Source of the DNA: Candidatus Rifleibacteriota bacterium
GTDB taxonomy: Bacteria > Muiribacteriota > Ozemobacteria > Ozemobacterales > Ozemobacteraceae
Assembly (NCBI GenBank): GCA_018818125.1
Contig: JAHISQ010000048.1
Location: 17,439-81,438, forward strand
Length of the DNA: 64,000 bases
Direction: 5' to 3'
The position numbers and the translations under genes are program-made. Each line of letters opens with the position of its first letter. The first letter of the stretch is position 1. The notes below the pieces were generated by a model. That model saw nothing but the letters and a program-made list of their open reading frames with translations. It made no database searches and had not been told where the DNA came from. Positions 1-7,942 of this stretch are shown in pieces.

Positions 1-571
1 CGCCTTCTCCAAAGTCAAAAATTGCCCGGCCCTTGAGATTGAACTCCTTGCGGCGCATACGGTCCTCTGGCAGCTTGATGGTAAGGGTGAAGAGTATTTC
101 TGCGCTTTGTTTCTCGCTGTTGATTGATTTGAGCAGCAGATTCCATACCACAGGCACTGATGTGGCACCAATTGTCAGGACTTGCTGAACTTGATGACGT
201 TCCGAAACCTTCCAGTCACCTTCTGGAAATGTCAGCAGAAAGGGCACTGATCGCCCGGTTTCGCCCGGTGCGCCAGACAAAGCTCCATTGCTTCGAATGT
301 AGCGCCGATATGTGCCCTCTGAACTTACTACATCTATAATGTATGCGCCTTCCTGAAAGTCGATGGCGCGCAGAGTGAATTTTCTGGAGGTCTTAGATGG
401 ACTCCGGGTGGAGTTTACTGTGAACGCTGTCACCTTTGACGATTCAGTCAGCGTGTAATCATATTCATAGGTGCTGCCAGTTCTGAATTTGTATTTAAGC
501 TCAACCGCGCCCAGGCTGAACGGAAGCATGCCCAGAATCAGAAACAGAAGTGCCGAACATTTCACTCTCAT
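1..571 (-). CDS. Secreted protein of unknown function, 3' end beyond the left edge
   Basis: The minus strand is open from an ATG at 571 to the window edge, giving at least 190 residues with no stop. A strong Shine-Dalgarno (AGGAGGG) sits 5 bases before the ATG. The first residues, MRVKCSALLFLILGML, form a signal peptide with likely cleavage after LGA, so the product is exported. The mature part alternates polar and hydrophobic residues as a beta-rich domain would, but I do not recognise the family. It starts 26 bp after the stop of rng and is probably the last visible gene of that operon. Coding character and signal peptide are seen directly; function is unknown. Confidence 0.75.
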   Translation of the reverse strand, partial: MRVKCSALLFLILGMLPFSLGAVELKYKFRTGSTYEYDYTLTESSKVTAFTVNSTRSPSKTSRKFTLRAIDFQEGAYIIDVVSSEGTYRRYIRSNGALSGAPGETGRSVPFLLTFPEGDWKVSERHQVQQVLTIGATSVPVVWNLLLKSINSEKQSAEILFTLTIKLPEDRMRRKEFNLKGRAIFDFGEG

Positions 572-597
572 TTTGCCCTCCTGACAGTTACACTTCA

Positions 598-2247
598 TCA
601 GTCCGACTGGTTGTCGGAACTATCTGTAACTTCGGTTGCTATTGTTTTTTCAGTCTCGGTTGGTTCCACTTCTGACTCATCTTCTGGCCTTGTCTCTACG
701 GCAATATTTTTCTGAACCGGGTTGTTTCCTCTTGCGGGAGCCCTGTCGTTTCGCGCCGGCTTCTCAGGTCTATTATTGCTACGTTCCATTACCGGCTCAA
801 TTTTGAAGGAGTCGATGTCAAACCCGTTAAGTGGCTTTAGAATCAGTTTTCTGCGCGTTGCTTGTTCGAGGTCTTTCAAATCCCGGTTGTCTCGGCCTCG
901 CAGCCTGTCAATTACCGTACGGTGTGCACTAATTGTAATTTTTTCGGTCTGATAGCGCTTTGCTTCTTCGGACAACTGTTTGCGGATGGTGTTGGCTACT
1001 GTGCCGGAAGAAACAACCTTGCCAGCGCCTTGGCAGCAGGGACATTCTTCCTTGCGAATTTCGTCAAGGCTGGATGAGGTGCGACGTCTGGTCATTTGCA
1101 CAAGCCCGAGTTCTGAAAAATCCAGAACGTTTGGTTTGTTGCGGTCGCCTCTAAAGTATTCGCGCAGAGATTTAAGCACCTGCGAGCGGTGCGACGGCGC
1201 TTCCATGTCAATAAAATCTATAATTATCATGCCCGAAAGATTGCGCAGCCTGATTTGTCTGGCGATTTCTCTGGCAGCTTCAAGATTAACCCTGAAAACG
1301 GTTTCTTCGAGATCAGAACCGCCTGAAAAACGACCGCTGTTAACATCTATACAATACATCGCTTCGGTTTTGTCGATAAAAATGTAACCGCCAGACTCCA
1401 GCCATATTTTGCGTGACAGGGCTCTCTCGATCTCTTTTTCAATGCCAAATTTATCGAAGAGAGGTTCACTGCCTTTGTAAAGTTCGAGTGAAGCGCGCTG
1501 TAAAGGTGTTAGAAATTCACAGTCTTCCATGATCGAGCGATAGGCCTCTTCTGAGTCGATAATCATTTCTTCGACGTCATCAGAAAAGAAATCCCGTGCA
1601 ATCTTCATCGGCAGAGGAATATCGCGGTGCAGCATAGTGCGCGGAGGTGCGCCGTTGATCTTTTTTTCGACCTTGTTCCACATTTTGACCAGTAGATCAA
1701 GATCTGCTTTGAGAACATTCTCTTCAAGGCCTTCTGAAGCTGTTCGAAAAACTACTCCGCTGCCTTTGGGCGCAATTTTTCGGCCGATAGTTCTGAGGCG
1801 ATCACGTTCGCGATCGTGCTGTATACGTCGTGAAACCCCTATGTGGTCAACTTTTGGCATAAATACCAGGTAACGCCCCGGGAAAGATATGGTCATGGTG
1901 GAGCGTGGCCCTTTGGTGGGGGTCGGCTCTTTAAGAATCTGTAATACCACGTCTTGCCCGACTTTTAGTGTGTCCTGGATTGGACTGCGATAGATATCCT
2001 TGAGGTCATCATCGCCTTCGCCGCTGTCGACGCCGGTAAGAGTTAAATATGCGTCCTTGTGAATGCCTATATCAACAAACGCACTCTGTGTGCCTGCCAC
2101 TACATTTGCTACACGCCCCTTGTAAACGCAGCCAACGATTTTTTCGCTGTCCTGAATTTCATAAAGCAGCTCGCAGAGCTTTCCGTTTTCAATAATTGCT
2201 CCCCGTGATTCGTAGGGGCCAATGTTTACTAATATTTTTCGACTCAA
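598..2247 (-). CDS. rng: Ribonuclease G/E
   Basis: This is an endoribonuclease of the RNase E/G family, which cuts single-stranded AU-rich RNA in rRNA maturation and mRNA decay. The 549 residues begin MSRKILVNI, as RNase G does, followed by an S1 RNA-binding domain at about 36-120. The two metal-binding aspartates are D301 in CIDVNSGRF and D344 in IIIDFIDM. The zinc-link appears as CPCCQGAG at 402-409. The last 60 or so residues are a low-complexity tail rich in R, N and E, longer than in E. coli RNase G and possibly a protein- or RNA-binding microdomain. It follows the radical-SAM and DUF2344 genes, the order known from Clostridia. Identity is secure; G rather than E rests on length. Confidence 0.95.
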   Translation of the reverse strand: MSRKILVNIGPYESRGAIIENGKLCELLYEIQDSEKIVGCVYKGRVANVVAGTQSAFVDIGIHKDAYLTLTGVDSGEGDDDLKDIYRSPIQDTLKVGQDVVLQILKEPTPTKGPRSTMTISFPGRYLVFMPKVDHIGVSRRIQHDRERDRLRTIGRKIAPKGSGVVFRTASEGLEENVLKADLDLLVKMWNKVEKKINGAPPRTMLHRDIPLPMKIARDFFSDDVEEMIIDSEEAYRSIMEDCEFLTPLQRASLELYKGSEPLFDKFGIEKEIERALSRKIWLESGGYIFIDKTEAMYCIDVNSGRFSGGSDLEETVFRVNLEAAREIARQIRLRNLSGMIIIDFIDMEAPSHRSQVLKSLREYFRGDRNKPNVLDFSELGLVQMTRRRTSSSLDEIRKEECPCCQGAGKVVSSGTVANTIRKQLSEEAKRYQTEKITISAHRTVIDRLRGRDNRDLKDLEQATRRKLILKPLNGFDIDSFKIEPVMERSNNRPEKPARNDRAPARGNNPVQKNIAVETRPEDESEVEPTETEKTIATEVTDSSDNQSD

Positions 2248-2263
2248 TTGGTCTGTCTCCTGT

Positions 2264-2917
2264 TTAAAGTTCTTTCAATGCGGTTCTTTCCAGTAGATAA
2301 AAATCATCTCTGGAACTGCCCAGATGCTCGGCAAGAGCCGTAACGATCTTGGATACTGATGGCATGTCGGCAAGACCCTGTATGAATTCTACGGTTAGCA
2401 GCCAGTTGCCGTTTTGCTCGGTCAACTCAGCCTTTTGCACTGCTTTTCCGAGAACATAGCTTTTTTTCTGTCCTTTTCGCAGCACTTCAAAAGCAGAATT
2501 CGGGTCGAGCAGGTAACTGCGGGCTTGTCCGGCTGTTTCTTCTGACCTGAAATACAGCTTATATTGCACCCACTCACCTGCAGATCCCGATTTCTTATCG
2601 CTCCAGGGATGCTCGATCGAGATAACTTCCATGCCTTTCGGAAATTCGCGGTTTAGCGCGCCTTTAAGCCATTCTAAATCAGGTTCCTGATTGAGAGTGA
2701 TTACGAAATATTCGCAGTAGCTTGCGTGCCCAATTGGCAATGGCGGCCCGAACGAAATTTTGGGTCTGACGTGGCACCCCTGGGTGACGGCATAGGAAAG
2801 CTGCAGTCTACGAAGGGTCTTGCAGATTACATCAATGGTGTCCAGATGAGCTACGTAGCGCGACTGAAGGGTTTTGCTGTAATTTATTCTGGTTTTACAT
2901 TCAGCTGGCTGATTCAT
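2264..2917 (-). CDS. DUF2344 / TIGR03936 radical-SAM-linked protein
   Basis: The 217-residue product carries the DUF2344 signature, with RYVAHLDTIDVICKTLRR near the N-terminus and KISFGPPLPIGHAS at about 55-70. Its function is unknown; it is almost always fused to or beside a TIGR03960-type radical SAM protein, as here. The frame is open upstream to 3169, but the ATG at 2917 has a strong Shine-Dalgarno (AGGAGG, 6 bases away), and the upstream codons overlap the radical SAM gene, so I start it at 2917. It overlaps that gene by 17 bp, so the two are probably translationally coupled. In many genomes these are one polypeptide; here they are split. Confidence 0.9.
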   Translation of the reverse strand: MNQPAECKTRINYSKTLQSRYVAHLDTIDVICKTLRRLQLSYAVTQGCHVRPKISFGPPLPIGHASYCEYFVITLNQEPDLEWLKGALNREFPKGMEVISIEHPWSDKKSGSAGEWVQYKLYFRSEETAGQARSYLLDPNSAFEVLRKGQKKSYVLGKAVQKAELTEQNGNWLLTVEFIQGLADMPSVSKIVTALAEHLGSSRDDFYLLERTALKEL

Positions 2918-4619
2918 TATTTGCCTCCTGGGCGGCTTCTGCTGCCAGCTGATATTCTTTTTCGAGATAGGCTCGTGGTGTCTGAAAGTCGATAAAATCC
3001 CACGGCAATGTTTCTGCGATCTGGCGTTCTCTGAGATATTGTGCAGAGTCAATTTTGGTTTCGGCGAAAGCCTGTTCCCATTTTTCTCGAGAAAAATATT
3101 CGCCCCAGCCATCAAAGCGACAGCCAAGTTGCCAGGCCTTGAGTATAAGCTCACCGACCTTTTCGTCACCGCGTGAAAAAACTGATTCGAGCAGACACAA
3201 AAATTCCTCGCGCCACGAAATCTTGCAGTTGGATCTTTCCAGGCCTCGGGTGACTATGAGGCGTTTTCGGCGTAATTCGGCCATATCGGCCTGAGCAGAC
3301 CACTGAAAGGGTGTAAAGGGTTTTGGCACAAAGCCGGAAAGACTCAGCGAAATCTGCTTGCGTGGTCGGCAGGTGCGCCCAATAGCTTCAAGACGGTGAA
3401 CCAGAGCAACAATACCTTCGATATCTTCATCAGTTTCAAAAGGCAGTCCCATCATAAAATAAAGTTTTACGGTTCGGTAGTCAGATCCGTTTGTGGCTTG
3501 CATAACGCTGATGATATCGTCTTCTGTGATGTTTTTGTTGATTACGTTGCGCAGTTTCTGAGTGCCGGCCTCCGGGGCGAAAGTCAGGCCGCCCTTCTGA
3601 ATGTGCGGGGTTGAATCAAGCAGCTGCAACGTGCTCTCATTCATGCGCATAGATGGGATCGAAACCTTCTGTTCAGGGTATAGCTTTTGCTTGTCGATCG
3701 CGGTAATTAATTCATTTAACTGGCTATAATCAGATGTAGAAAGAGAAAGCAGGCCTAGTGCCTCTTCGCCTGTATTCTGCAGCAGTTGCTTTGCGTATTC
3801 AATCAGGCTTTCTACCGGGCGCTCACGTTTTGGTCGATAAAAATATCCGGAGATACAAAATCGACAGCCCTGCATGCATCCCCTGAATATTTCAAGTGGT
3901 GCTCGCTCATGAATGGCCTGAACATTTGCTAATATCGGCCGGATTGGTGGCGTGCTGCTTGCAAATCCTTTGAATACACGCCTTTTAACCGGCGCGGCAA
4001 ACTCGGGCACCCACAAACCCTGAATTTGTGAAAGCTCGCTGCGCGTTGTTGAGCGGTCTGTCCCAGCCTTTTTTGCTTTTATAAGGGTTTCGCAGATTTC
4101 TACGATCGCTTCTTCCCCATCGCCAATCAATATTGCGTCCATGAACATAGCCATCGGCAAAGGATTAGAGGCAGAAGGTCCACCGCCGATAACCAGCGGC
4201 CCAGAACTGCGGTCGCGCCATTTTAGCGCAATTTTACCAAGATCAAGAAGATTGAGGATATTGGTAAAAGTCATTTCGTAAGGGAATGTTATCAGTATTG
4301 CATCGAAATCATGCAGTGGTGTGCCGGTTTCGAGGGAATAGAGTGGCAGATCTTTTTTTCGTAACAGATCTTCAAAGTCAGGCCAGGGTGAGAAAGCCCG
4401 TTCAGCCATTATTTGTGGGTGACTGTTAAGCGTTTCGTAAAAAATTTTGATGGCAAGATTCGACATACCCAGCTCATAAAGATCTGGAAAAACCAGGCAT
4501 ACGCGCAGATCTGGACTGGCTTTAATCTCTGCCTGATTAACTTCGCCGCCAAGATACCGTGCCGGCTTTTCTATCTTGAGTAATTCCCAATGTGTGATTG
4601 ATTCTGTGACATTTTTCAT
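2901..4619 (-). CDS. B12-binding radical SAM protein, TIGR03960 family
   Basis: The protein has 572 residues. An N-terminal cobalamin-binding-like Rossmann region (about 35-180) includes VFPDLYELGMSN and VIGGGPSASNP. A radical SAM core follows, with cluster cysteines C248, C252 and C255 in FRGCMQGCRFC (CxxxCxxC). Radical SAM enzymes use a 4Fe-4S cluster to cleave SAM; this subfamily has no established substrate. Its constant neighbourhood with DUF2344 and rng suggests RNA modification or decay, which is inference. The ATG at 4619 overlaps the stop of the MinE-like gene as ATGA, so the two are likely coupled. Confidence 0.93.
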   Translation of the reverse strand: MKNVTESITHWELLKIEKPARYLGGEVNQAEIKASPDLRVCLVFPDLYELGMSNLAIKIFYETLNSHPQIMAERAFSPWPDFEDLLRKKDLPLYSLETGTPLHDFDAILITFPYEMTFTNILNLLDLGKIALKWRDRSSGPLVIGGGPSASNPLPMAMFMDAILIGDGEEAIVEICETLIKAKKAGTDRSTTRSELSQIQGLWVPEFAAPVKRRVFKGFASSTPPIRPILANVQAIHERAPLEIFRGCMQGCRFCISGYFYRPKRERPVESLIEYAKQLLQNTGEEALGLLSLSTSDYSQLNELITAIDKQKLYPEQKVSIPSMRMNESTLQLLDSTPHIQKGGLTFAPEAGTQKLRNVINKNITEDDIISVMQATNGSDYRTVKLYFMMGLPFETDEDIEGIVALVHRLEAIGRTCRPRKQISLSLSGFVPKPFTPFQWSAQADMAELRRKRLIVTRGLERSNCKISWREEFLCLLESVFSRGDEKVGELILKAWQLGCRFDGWGEYFSREKWEQAFAETKIDSAQYLRERQIAETLPWDFIDFQTPRAYLEKEYQLAAEAAQEANNESAS

Positions 4620-4876
4620 TGATGTTTCCGTGGGATGTTTTGTTTATTTATTGTGAATACCAGATCTAGATCGCGTCCGGCGAATTCAGTGTCTGACTCT
4701 ACCGCTGTGGCCGGAACGCCAAGAATGCCTGCTACATCTGATTCTATGTTGTTTAAAAGGCGCTCGACTTCGTCCTTGGTGACCTTAAGTCGGCTGCTCA
4801 AGATAGCTTGCCTCACCTTTTCGCCGGGGCTGAGGTTCTTTTTTCGTCTGGGTTCGCTGTTTTTTAGAAATCTCAA
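4616..4876 (-). CDS. MinE-like small protein (cell division topological specificity factor)
   Basis: The product has 86 residues. The start MRFLKNSEPRRKK and the pattern RLKVTKDEVERLLNNIESD, followed by a beta-strand-like DLDLVFTI, resemble MinE, which has a basic membrane-targeting helix and an anti-MinCD helix. In Clostridia, minE lies a few genes upstream of the same radical-SAM/DUF2344/rng string, which supports the call. No minC or minD is in this window; the upstream neighbour is a TPR lipoprotein. The start is TTG at 4876, two bases after the previous stop, with a weak ribosome site; no better start exists in frame. The MinE call rests on weak similarity plus synteny. Confidence 0.5.
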   Translation of the reverse strand: MRFLKNSEPRRKKNLSPGEKVRQAILSSRLKVTKDEVERLLNNIESDVAGILGVPATAVESDTEFAGRDLDLVFTINKQNIPRKHQ

Positions 4877-4877
4877 A

Positions 4878-5852
4878 CTATTTGTCCAGAAGTCTATCTT
4901 CTGCCTGTTTTGCTTTGCGTGCTGCGTAGGTGTTAGCTGGTTCTACTGACAGTGCTGCATTGTATGAGGCTAAGGCTGACGCAAACTCGCTCCGGCCAGA
5001 ATAAATATCGCCAAGATTGATGTAGGCATCAACATTATTTGGCATAAGCTCAGTTGTGCGGCGATAATTGAGTATTGCCTGGTCAAGCAGGCCGCGCCGA
5101 TGGTAAGCTATTCCGAGTTGATACTGAACACGTGGGTTCTTATCGTCAATTCTGGCTGCAGTTTCAAATTCTTTAAGTGATGCGTCGAGCTGACCCTCGA
5201 CCAGATAGAGCTCACCTAGCGCAATCAACACTCTTACATCGCCTTTGTCACGCTGCTGGTATGCACGGAAATGTCTGATTGCATCTTTGGTCTCTCCACG
5301 GCGCTGCGCGATACGACCCAGTGCAAAGCGGCTTTTGAGATGAAAGGGTTCATAGTGTACGCATTTGCTGAGCAATTTTACGCCATCACTTTCGCGTCCC
5401 ATATCGAAAAGAAAAATTGCGAGATTGTAGTAGGTCTCTGCGTAATTGGGTGCCAGCTCAAGAGCACGTCGCCATGCTGCCACGGCTTCATCGACTCGAC
5501 CCCGTTTGTAACAGGCCAGCCCAAGGTTGTGGTAGGCATCTACGAACAAAGGCTCCATGCGCAGGGCTTTTCTTAAATATTTCTCAGATGTGTCGAATTT
5601 TCCATACTGGCCGGCAAGCGTGCCATACATGTATTCATCTCTGACTTTTTCCGCTACTTCACGAGTGAATTTGCCGGTAACAGTCGTAGTTTTAGGCAGT
5701 AAATCTTCGACTGCTATGGTCTTGGTTGCTTCTGAGAGCTTAACAGACTGCTTCGACTCCCTCTGCGATCTTTTCTTGCAGCCGGTTTGTGTAATTAAGA
5801 TCGTCAGAGCCAGAAAGAGGCAGCATAATACTCGAAGTTTACGGTGATTCAA
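4878..5852 (-). CDS. TPR-repeat lipoprotein
   Basis: The product is about 324 residues. A short signal peptide ends in TQTGCKK, a slightly non-canonical lipobox, so it is probably a lipid-anchored periplasmic protein. At least six TPR units follow, for example DAYHNLGLACYKRGRVDEAV and AYINLGDIYSGRSEFASAL. TPRs mediate protein-protein contacts; the partner is not visible. I start it at TTG 5852, which has an AGGAG site at the right distance and begins directly with the signal peptide; the frame is open to 5918 but the extra residues are not signal-like and would overlap the NHL gene upstream. It lies between the NHL gene and the MinE-like gene in one long minus-strand run. Confidence 0.88.
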   Translation of the reverse strand: MNHRKLRVLCCLFLALTILITQTGCKKRSQRESKQSVKLSEATKTIAVEDLLPKTTTVTGKFTREVAEKVRDEYMYGTLAGQYGKFDTSEKYLRKALRMEPLFVDAYHNLGLACYKRGRVDEAVAAWRRALELAPNYAETYYNLAIFLFDMGRESDGVKLLSKCVHYEPFHLKSRFALGRIAQRRGETKDAIRHFRAYQQRDKGDVRVLIALGELYLVEGQLDASLKEFETAARIDDKNPRVQYQLGIAYHRRGLLDQAILNYRRTTELMPNNVDAYINLGDIYSGRSEFASALASYNAALSVEPANTYAARKAKQAEDRLLDK

Positions 5853-5887
5853 TGATTTGCGCTCCTGCTTGTATATTCTTGTAAGCG

Positions 5888-6892
5888 CTATTCTAACACA
5901 GCATCGGTTGCTTGCCAAGCTACACTGCTACCGGTTTTTTTTCGTTTAAAAGTCAATACGCGATGATTGCCGCTGTCTACCATGAAAATTCCGGTGCTGG
6001 TTAGCGCAATATCACTTGGCTGGCGAAATCTGGTGTTATCGACGCTCGCGTCCAGAGACAACAGGCGTATTCCATTTGGGGTGTAAAGACTAAGCTCATT
6101 TGTTTGGTCATCACATACAAAAACCAGTCCATCAGCATCTATTGCTACTCCGGTTGGTGATTTGAGATGATCTCTGATTTCGCCGATAAACGAACCCAGT
6201 CGGTCGAAAATGGCAATTCTGCCCTTGCCGCGATCGGCGATATAAATCTCTCCGCCACTACTGCTGATGTCTATCTGTGTTGGATCCTTTAGTTGCTGCG
6301 CGCTCCAGCCAAAACCGCCAACTTCGAACAGTTTGTCGCCTGAAGGCGATATTTTAAGCACCCGGTCAGCACGACCCTCGACCACCCAGATATTGTTTTC
6401 GCTGTCAACTTTGATTCCACGCGGTCGGCTCAACCGGTTTCGGCGATCACCGTCTTTGGGAAAGAGGGTGCCGCGATAGCTGCGGTAAGAATCAAAGATG
6501 CAGATGCGTTCATTGTTGTGGTCAGCCACATAAAAGTTGGAAAACCCGCCCACTGCTACGTCATAAGGGTCGTCAAGGCTGTCTTCTCGCTCTCCGCTGA
6601 GGTTGCCAAAAGACAGGCCAAAACCGCCGTGCTGAGCTACGAATCTGCCATCTGCCGAAAGTCGCACAATGCGATCGTTGCCGGTATCGGCTACGAGAAT
6701 TTCATTTTTTACCGGATCAATATCCAGACCTGTCGGGTTGTTGAACTGGCGTTCTCCGCTGCCACGTGAACCTGTCTGCTGATCAGCGATAATTTCGATG
6801 TTGAAGAGTTCAACTGACCCGGCGCGGTTGATTATTCGACCGGCTGGCAAAGGAAGGCGGTATGTGCCTTTTTCATCAGACGTGGCCCCCAC
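5888..6892 (-). CDS. NHL-repeat beta-propeller protein (main part of a frameshifted gene)
   Basis: The frame encodes about six NHL repeats, recognisable as NNPTGLDIDP, LVADTGNDRI, DDPYDVAVGG, YVADHNNERI and SPTGVAIDAD, which build a beta-propeller often used for extracytoplasmic binding. The only in-frame start is GTG at 6892, with no convincing ribosome site, and the frame is open without a stop up to 6946. The segment just before the repeats reads as normal protein. A lipoprotein signal lies immediately upstream in another frame (6832-7098). I therefore read this as the body of one secreted lipoprotein broken by a single frameshift between about 6890 and 6946. Whether that is mutation or sequencing error cannot be told here. 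Confidence 0.85.
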   Translation of the reverse strand: MGATSDEKGTYRLPLPAGRIINRAGSVELFNIEIIADQQTGSRGSGERQFNNPTGLDIDPVKNEILVADTGNDRIVRLSADGRFVAQHGGFGLSFGNLSGEREDSLDDPYDVAVGGFSNFYVADHNNERICIFDSYRSYRGTLFPKDGDRRNRLSRPRGIKVDSENNIWVVEGRADRVLKISPSGDKLFEVGGFGWSAQQLKDPTQIDISSSGGEIYIADRGKGRIAIFDRLGSFIGEIRDHLKSPTGVAIDADGLVFVCDDQTNELSLYTPNGIRLLSLDASVDNTRFRQPSDIALTSTGIFMVDSGNHRVLTFKRKKTGSSVAWQATDAVLE

Positions 6893-7098
6893 AGCAGATC
6901 TCGCTGTTTTCGTCCAGGCACTGTCGAAATGATCGAAAGACAGCCGTCAAAAGGAATGTTTATGCGAAAATCAGCAGTGTCACTCGCTACGGTCAGCTTG
7001 ACCCACAGATTTTTATGCAACTCTTCAGCTTCGGCCGAATATAGAACGACACAGCCGGAAAGAAATAATAACGTAACTAGAAAAGCTCGCTTAATCAT
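6832..7098 (-). CDS. Lipoprotein N-terminus, probable 5' part of the frameshifted NHL gene
   Basis: An ATG at 7098 opens MIKRAFLVTLLFLSGC, a textbook lipoprotein signal peptide with lipobox LSGC. About 40 residues of mature protein follow (LWVKLTVASDTADFRINIPF). After about 6946 the frame becomes cysteine- and basic-rich and ends at 6832, while the overlapping frame becomes protein-like and continues into the NHL repeats. So only about the first 50 codons are likely to be genuine in this frame. The ATG lies 1 bp after the stop of the BtuF-like gene. Codons upstream in the same frame (to 7137) overlap that gene and precede the signal peptide, so they are unlikely to be used. Confidence 0.6.
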   Translation of the reverse strand: MIKRAFLVTLLFLSGCVVLYSAEAEELHKNLWVKLTVASDTADFRINIPFDGCLSIISTVPGRKQRDLLWGPRLMKKAHTAFLCQPVE

Positions 7099-7099
7099 G

Positions 7100-7942
7100 T
7101 CATTTGCCATTCCGGTTGCCAGGCTTGATGTTACCAAAAATTTCTTTGAGTTGCTTAAGCGCTTCGAGATTGCGAGGGCCTGGTCGAATCAATAAATCCT
7201 GATTCATGGCGTATATCTGGTTGCTTTTAACTGCGCGCAGATTTTTCCAGCCGGGTCTGTTCTTGATCGAAACAAGTTCTGGCAAAGGGTATGCGATAAT
7301 TATTGCATCAGGATTGGCACTCAGGATCGCCTCTGTGTTGACCACGGGAAAATCTATCGTATCGTTAAATATGTTTTCCCCGCCTGCCGCCTGGATCATA
7401 TCGCCGATATAACTGTTGTGACCTGCTGCCTGCATCGGTGTATCCCATATTTCAAAATAAACTTTCGGTTTATTACTGTTTGGTTTCAGACTGAGAGACT
7501 CTGTTTTCTGTCTCCATTCAGTGGCGAATTCATGCCCTTTTGCTGGTTCGCCAATAATCTTTGTCAGTTCTTCAGCCATCTGCGGGAGCTGTTCAAGTCG
7601 GCTAATCGTAAAATTTATGTAATTCAGACCAAGTTGTGAAAACAGCATGGCATATTTTTTATGCATACTGTTTACATCTACCAGAAGAGTTGGGCGCAGT
7701 GACATTATGCGCTCAATATTGAGCTCCATCGCGCCAACCCTCGGTATATTGCGGGCCTCCTCCGGATAATTGCAGTAATCAGAGACGCCAACGATCTGCT
7801 CACCGAGTCCCAAATGAAAAATCAGCTCTGTTTGAGAGGGCACCAGAGAAATAATTCTGTTTTTGCCGATAGCATCTGCCACACTGGTCAGCAGTAGTAA
7901 AAAAATCAGCAGGGTAAGAGTTGTAGAAGATAAATGTTTCAT
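7100..7942 (-). CDS. btuF: Periplasmic substrate-binding protein, BtuF-like (cobalamin/metal-chelate ABC family)
   Basis: The 280-residue protein has a signal peptide ending around SVADA and a Peripla_BP_2 fold. Family motifs are RIISLVPSQTELIFHLGLG, VGVSDYCNYPEEA and VGAMELNIERIMSLRPTLL, typical of BtuF, which delivers vitamin B12 to BtuCD. Related proteins carry haem or siderophores, so the ligand is not certain. No btuC or btuD permease genes are adjacent, so it must work with a transporter encoded elsewhere. The organism has a B12-type radical SAM gene nearby, consistent with cobalamin need. Its ATG overlaps the mltG stop by one base (TAATG), indicating translational coupling. Confidence 0.82.
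   Translation of the reverse strand: MKHLSSTTLTLLIFLLLLTSVADAIGKNRIISLVPSQTELIFHLGLGEQIVGVSDYCNYPEEARNIPRVGAMELNIERIMSLRPTLLVDVNSMHKKYAMLFSQLGLNYINFTISRLEQLPQMAEELTKIIGEPAKGHEFATEWRQKTESLSLKPNSNKPKVYFEIWDTPMQAAGHNSYIGDMIQAAGGENIFNDTIDFPVVNTEAILSANPDAIIIAYPLPELVSIKNRPGWKNLRAVKSNQIYAMNQDLLIRPGPRNLEALKQLKEIFGNIKPGNRNGK

Noticed and set aside
3281..3300. GCCGATAT on the minus strand within the radical SAM gene, and similar copies near 3930, 17105 and 43660
   Set aside because: They are inside coding sequence and lack TAAA at 15-16 bp, so they are treated as chance.
6832..6946. Programmed -1 frameshifting in the NHL gene
   Set aside because: No X-XXY-YYZ heptamer lies in the window where the shift must occur, and no strong downstream hairpin was seen; mutation or sequencing error is simpler.
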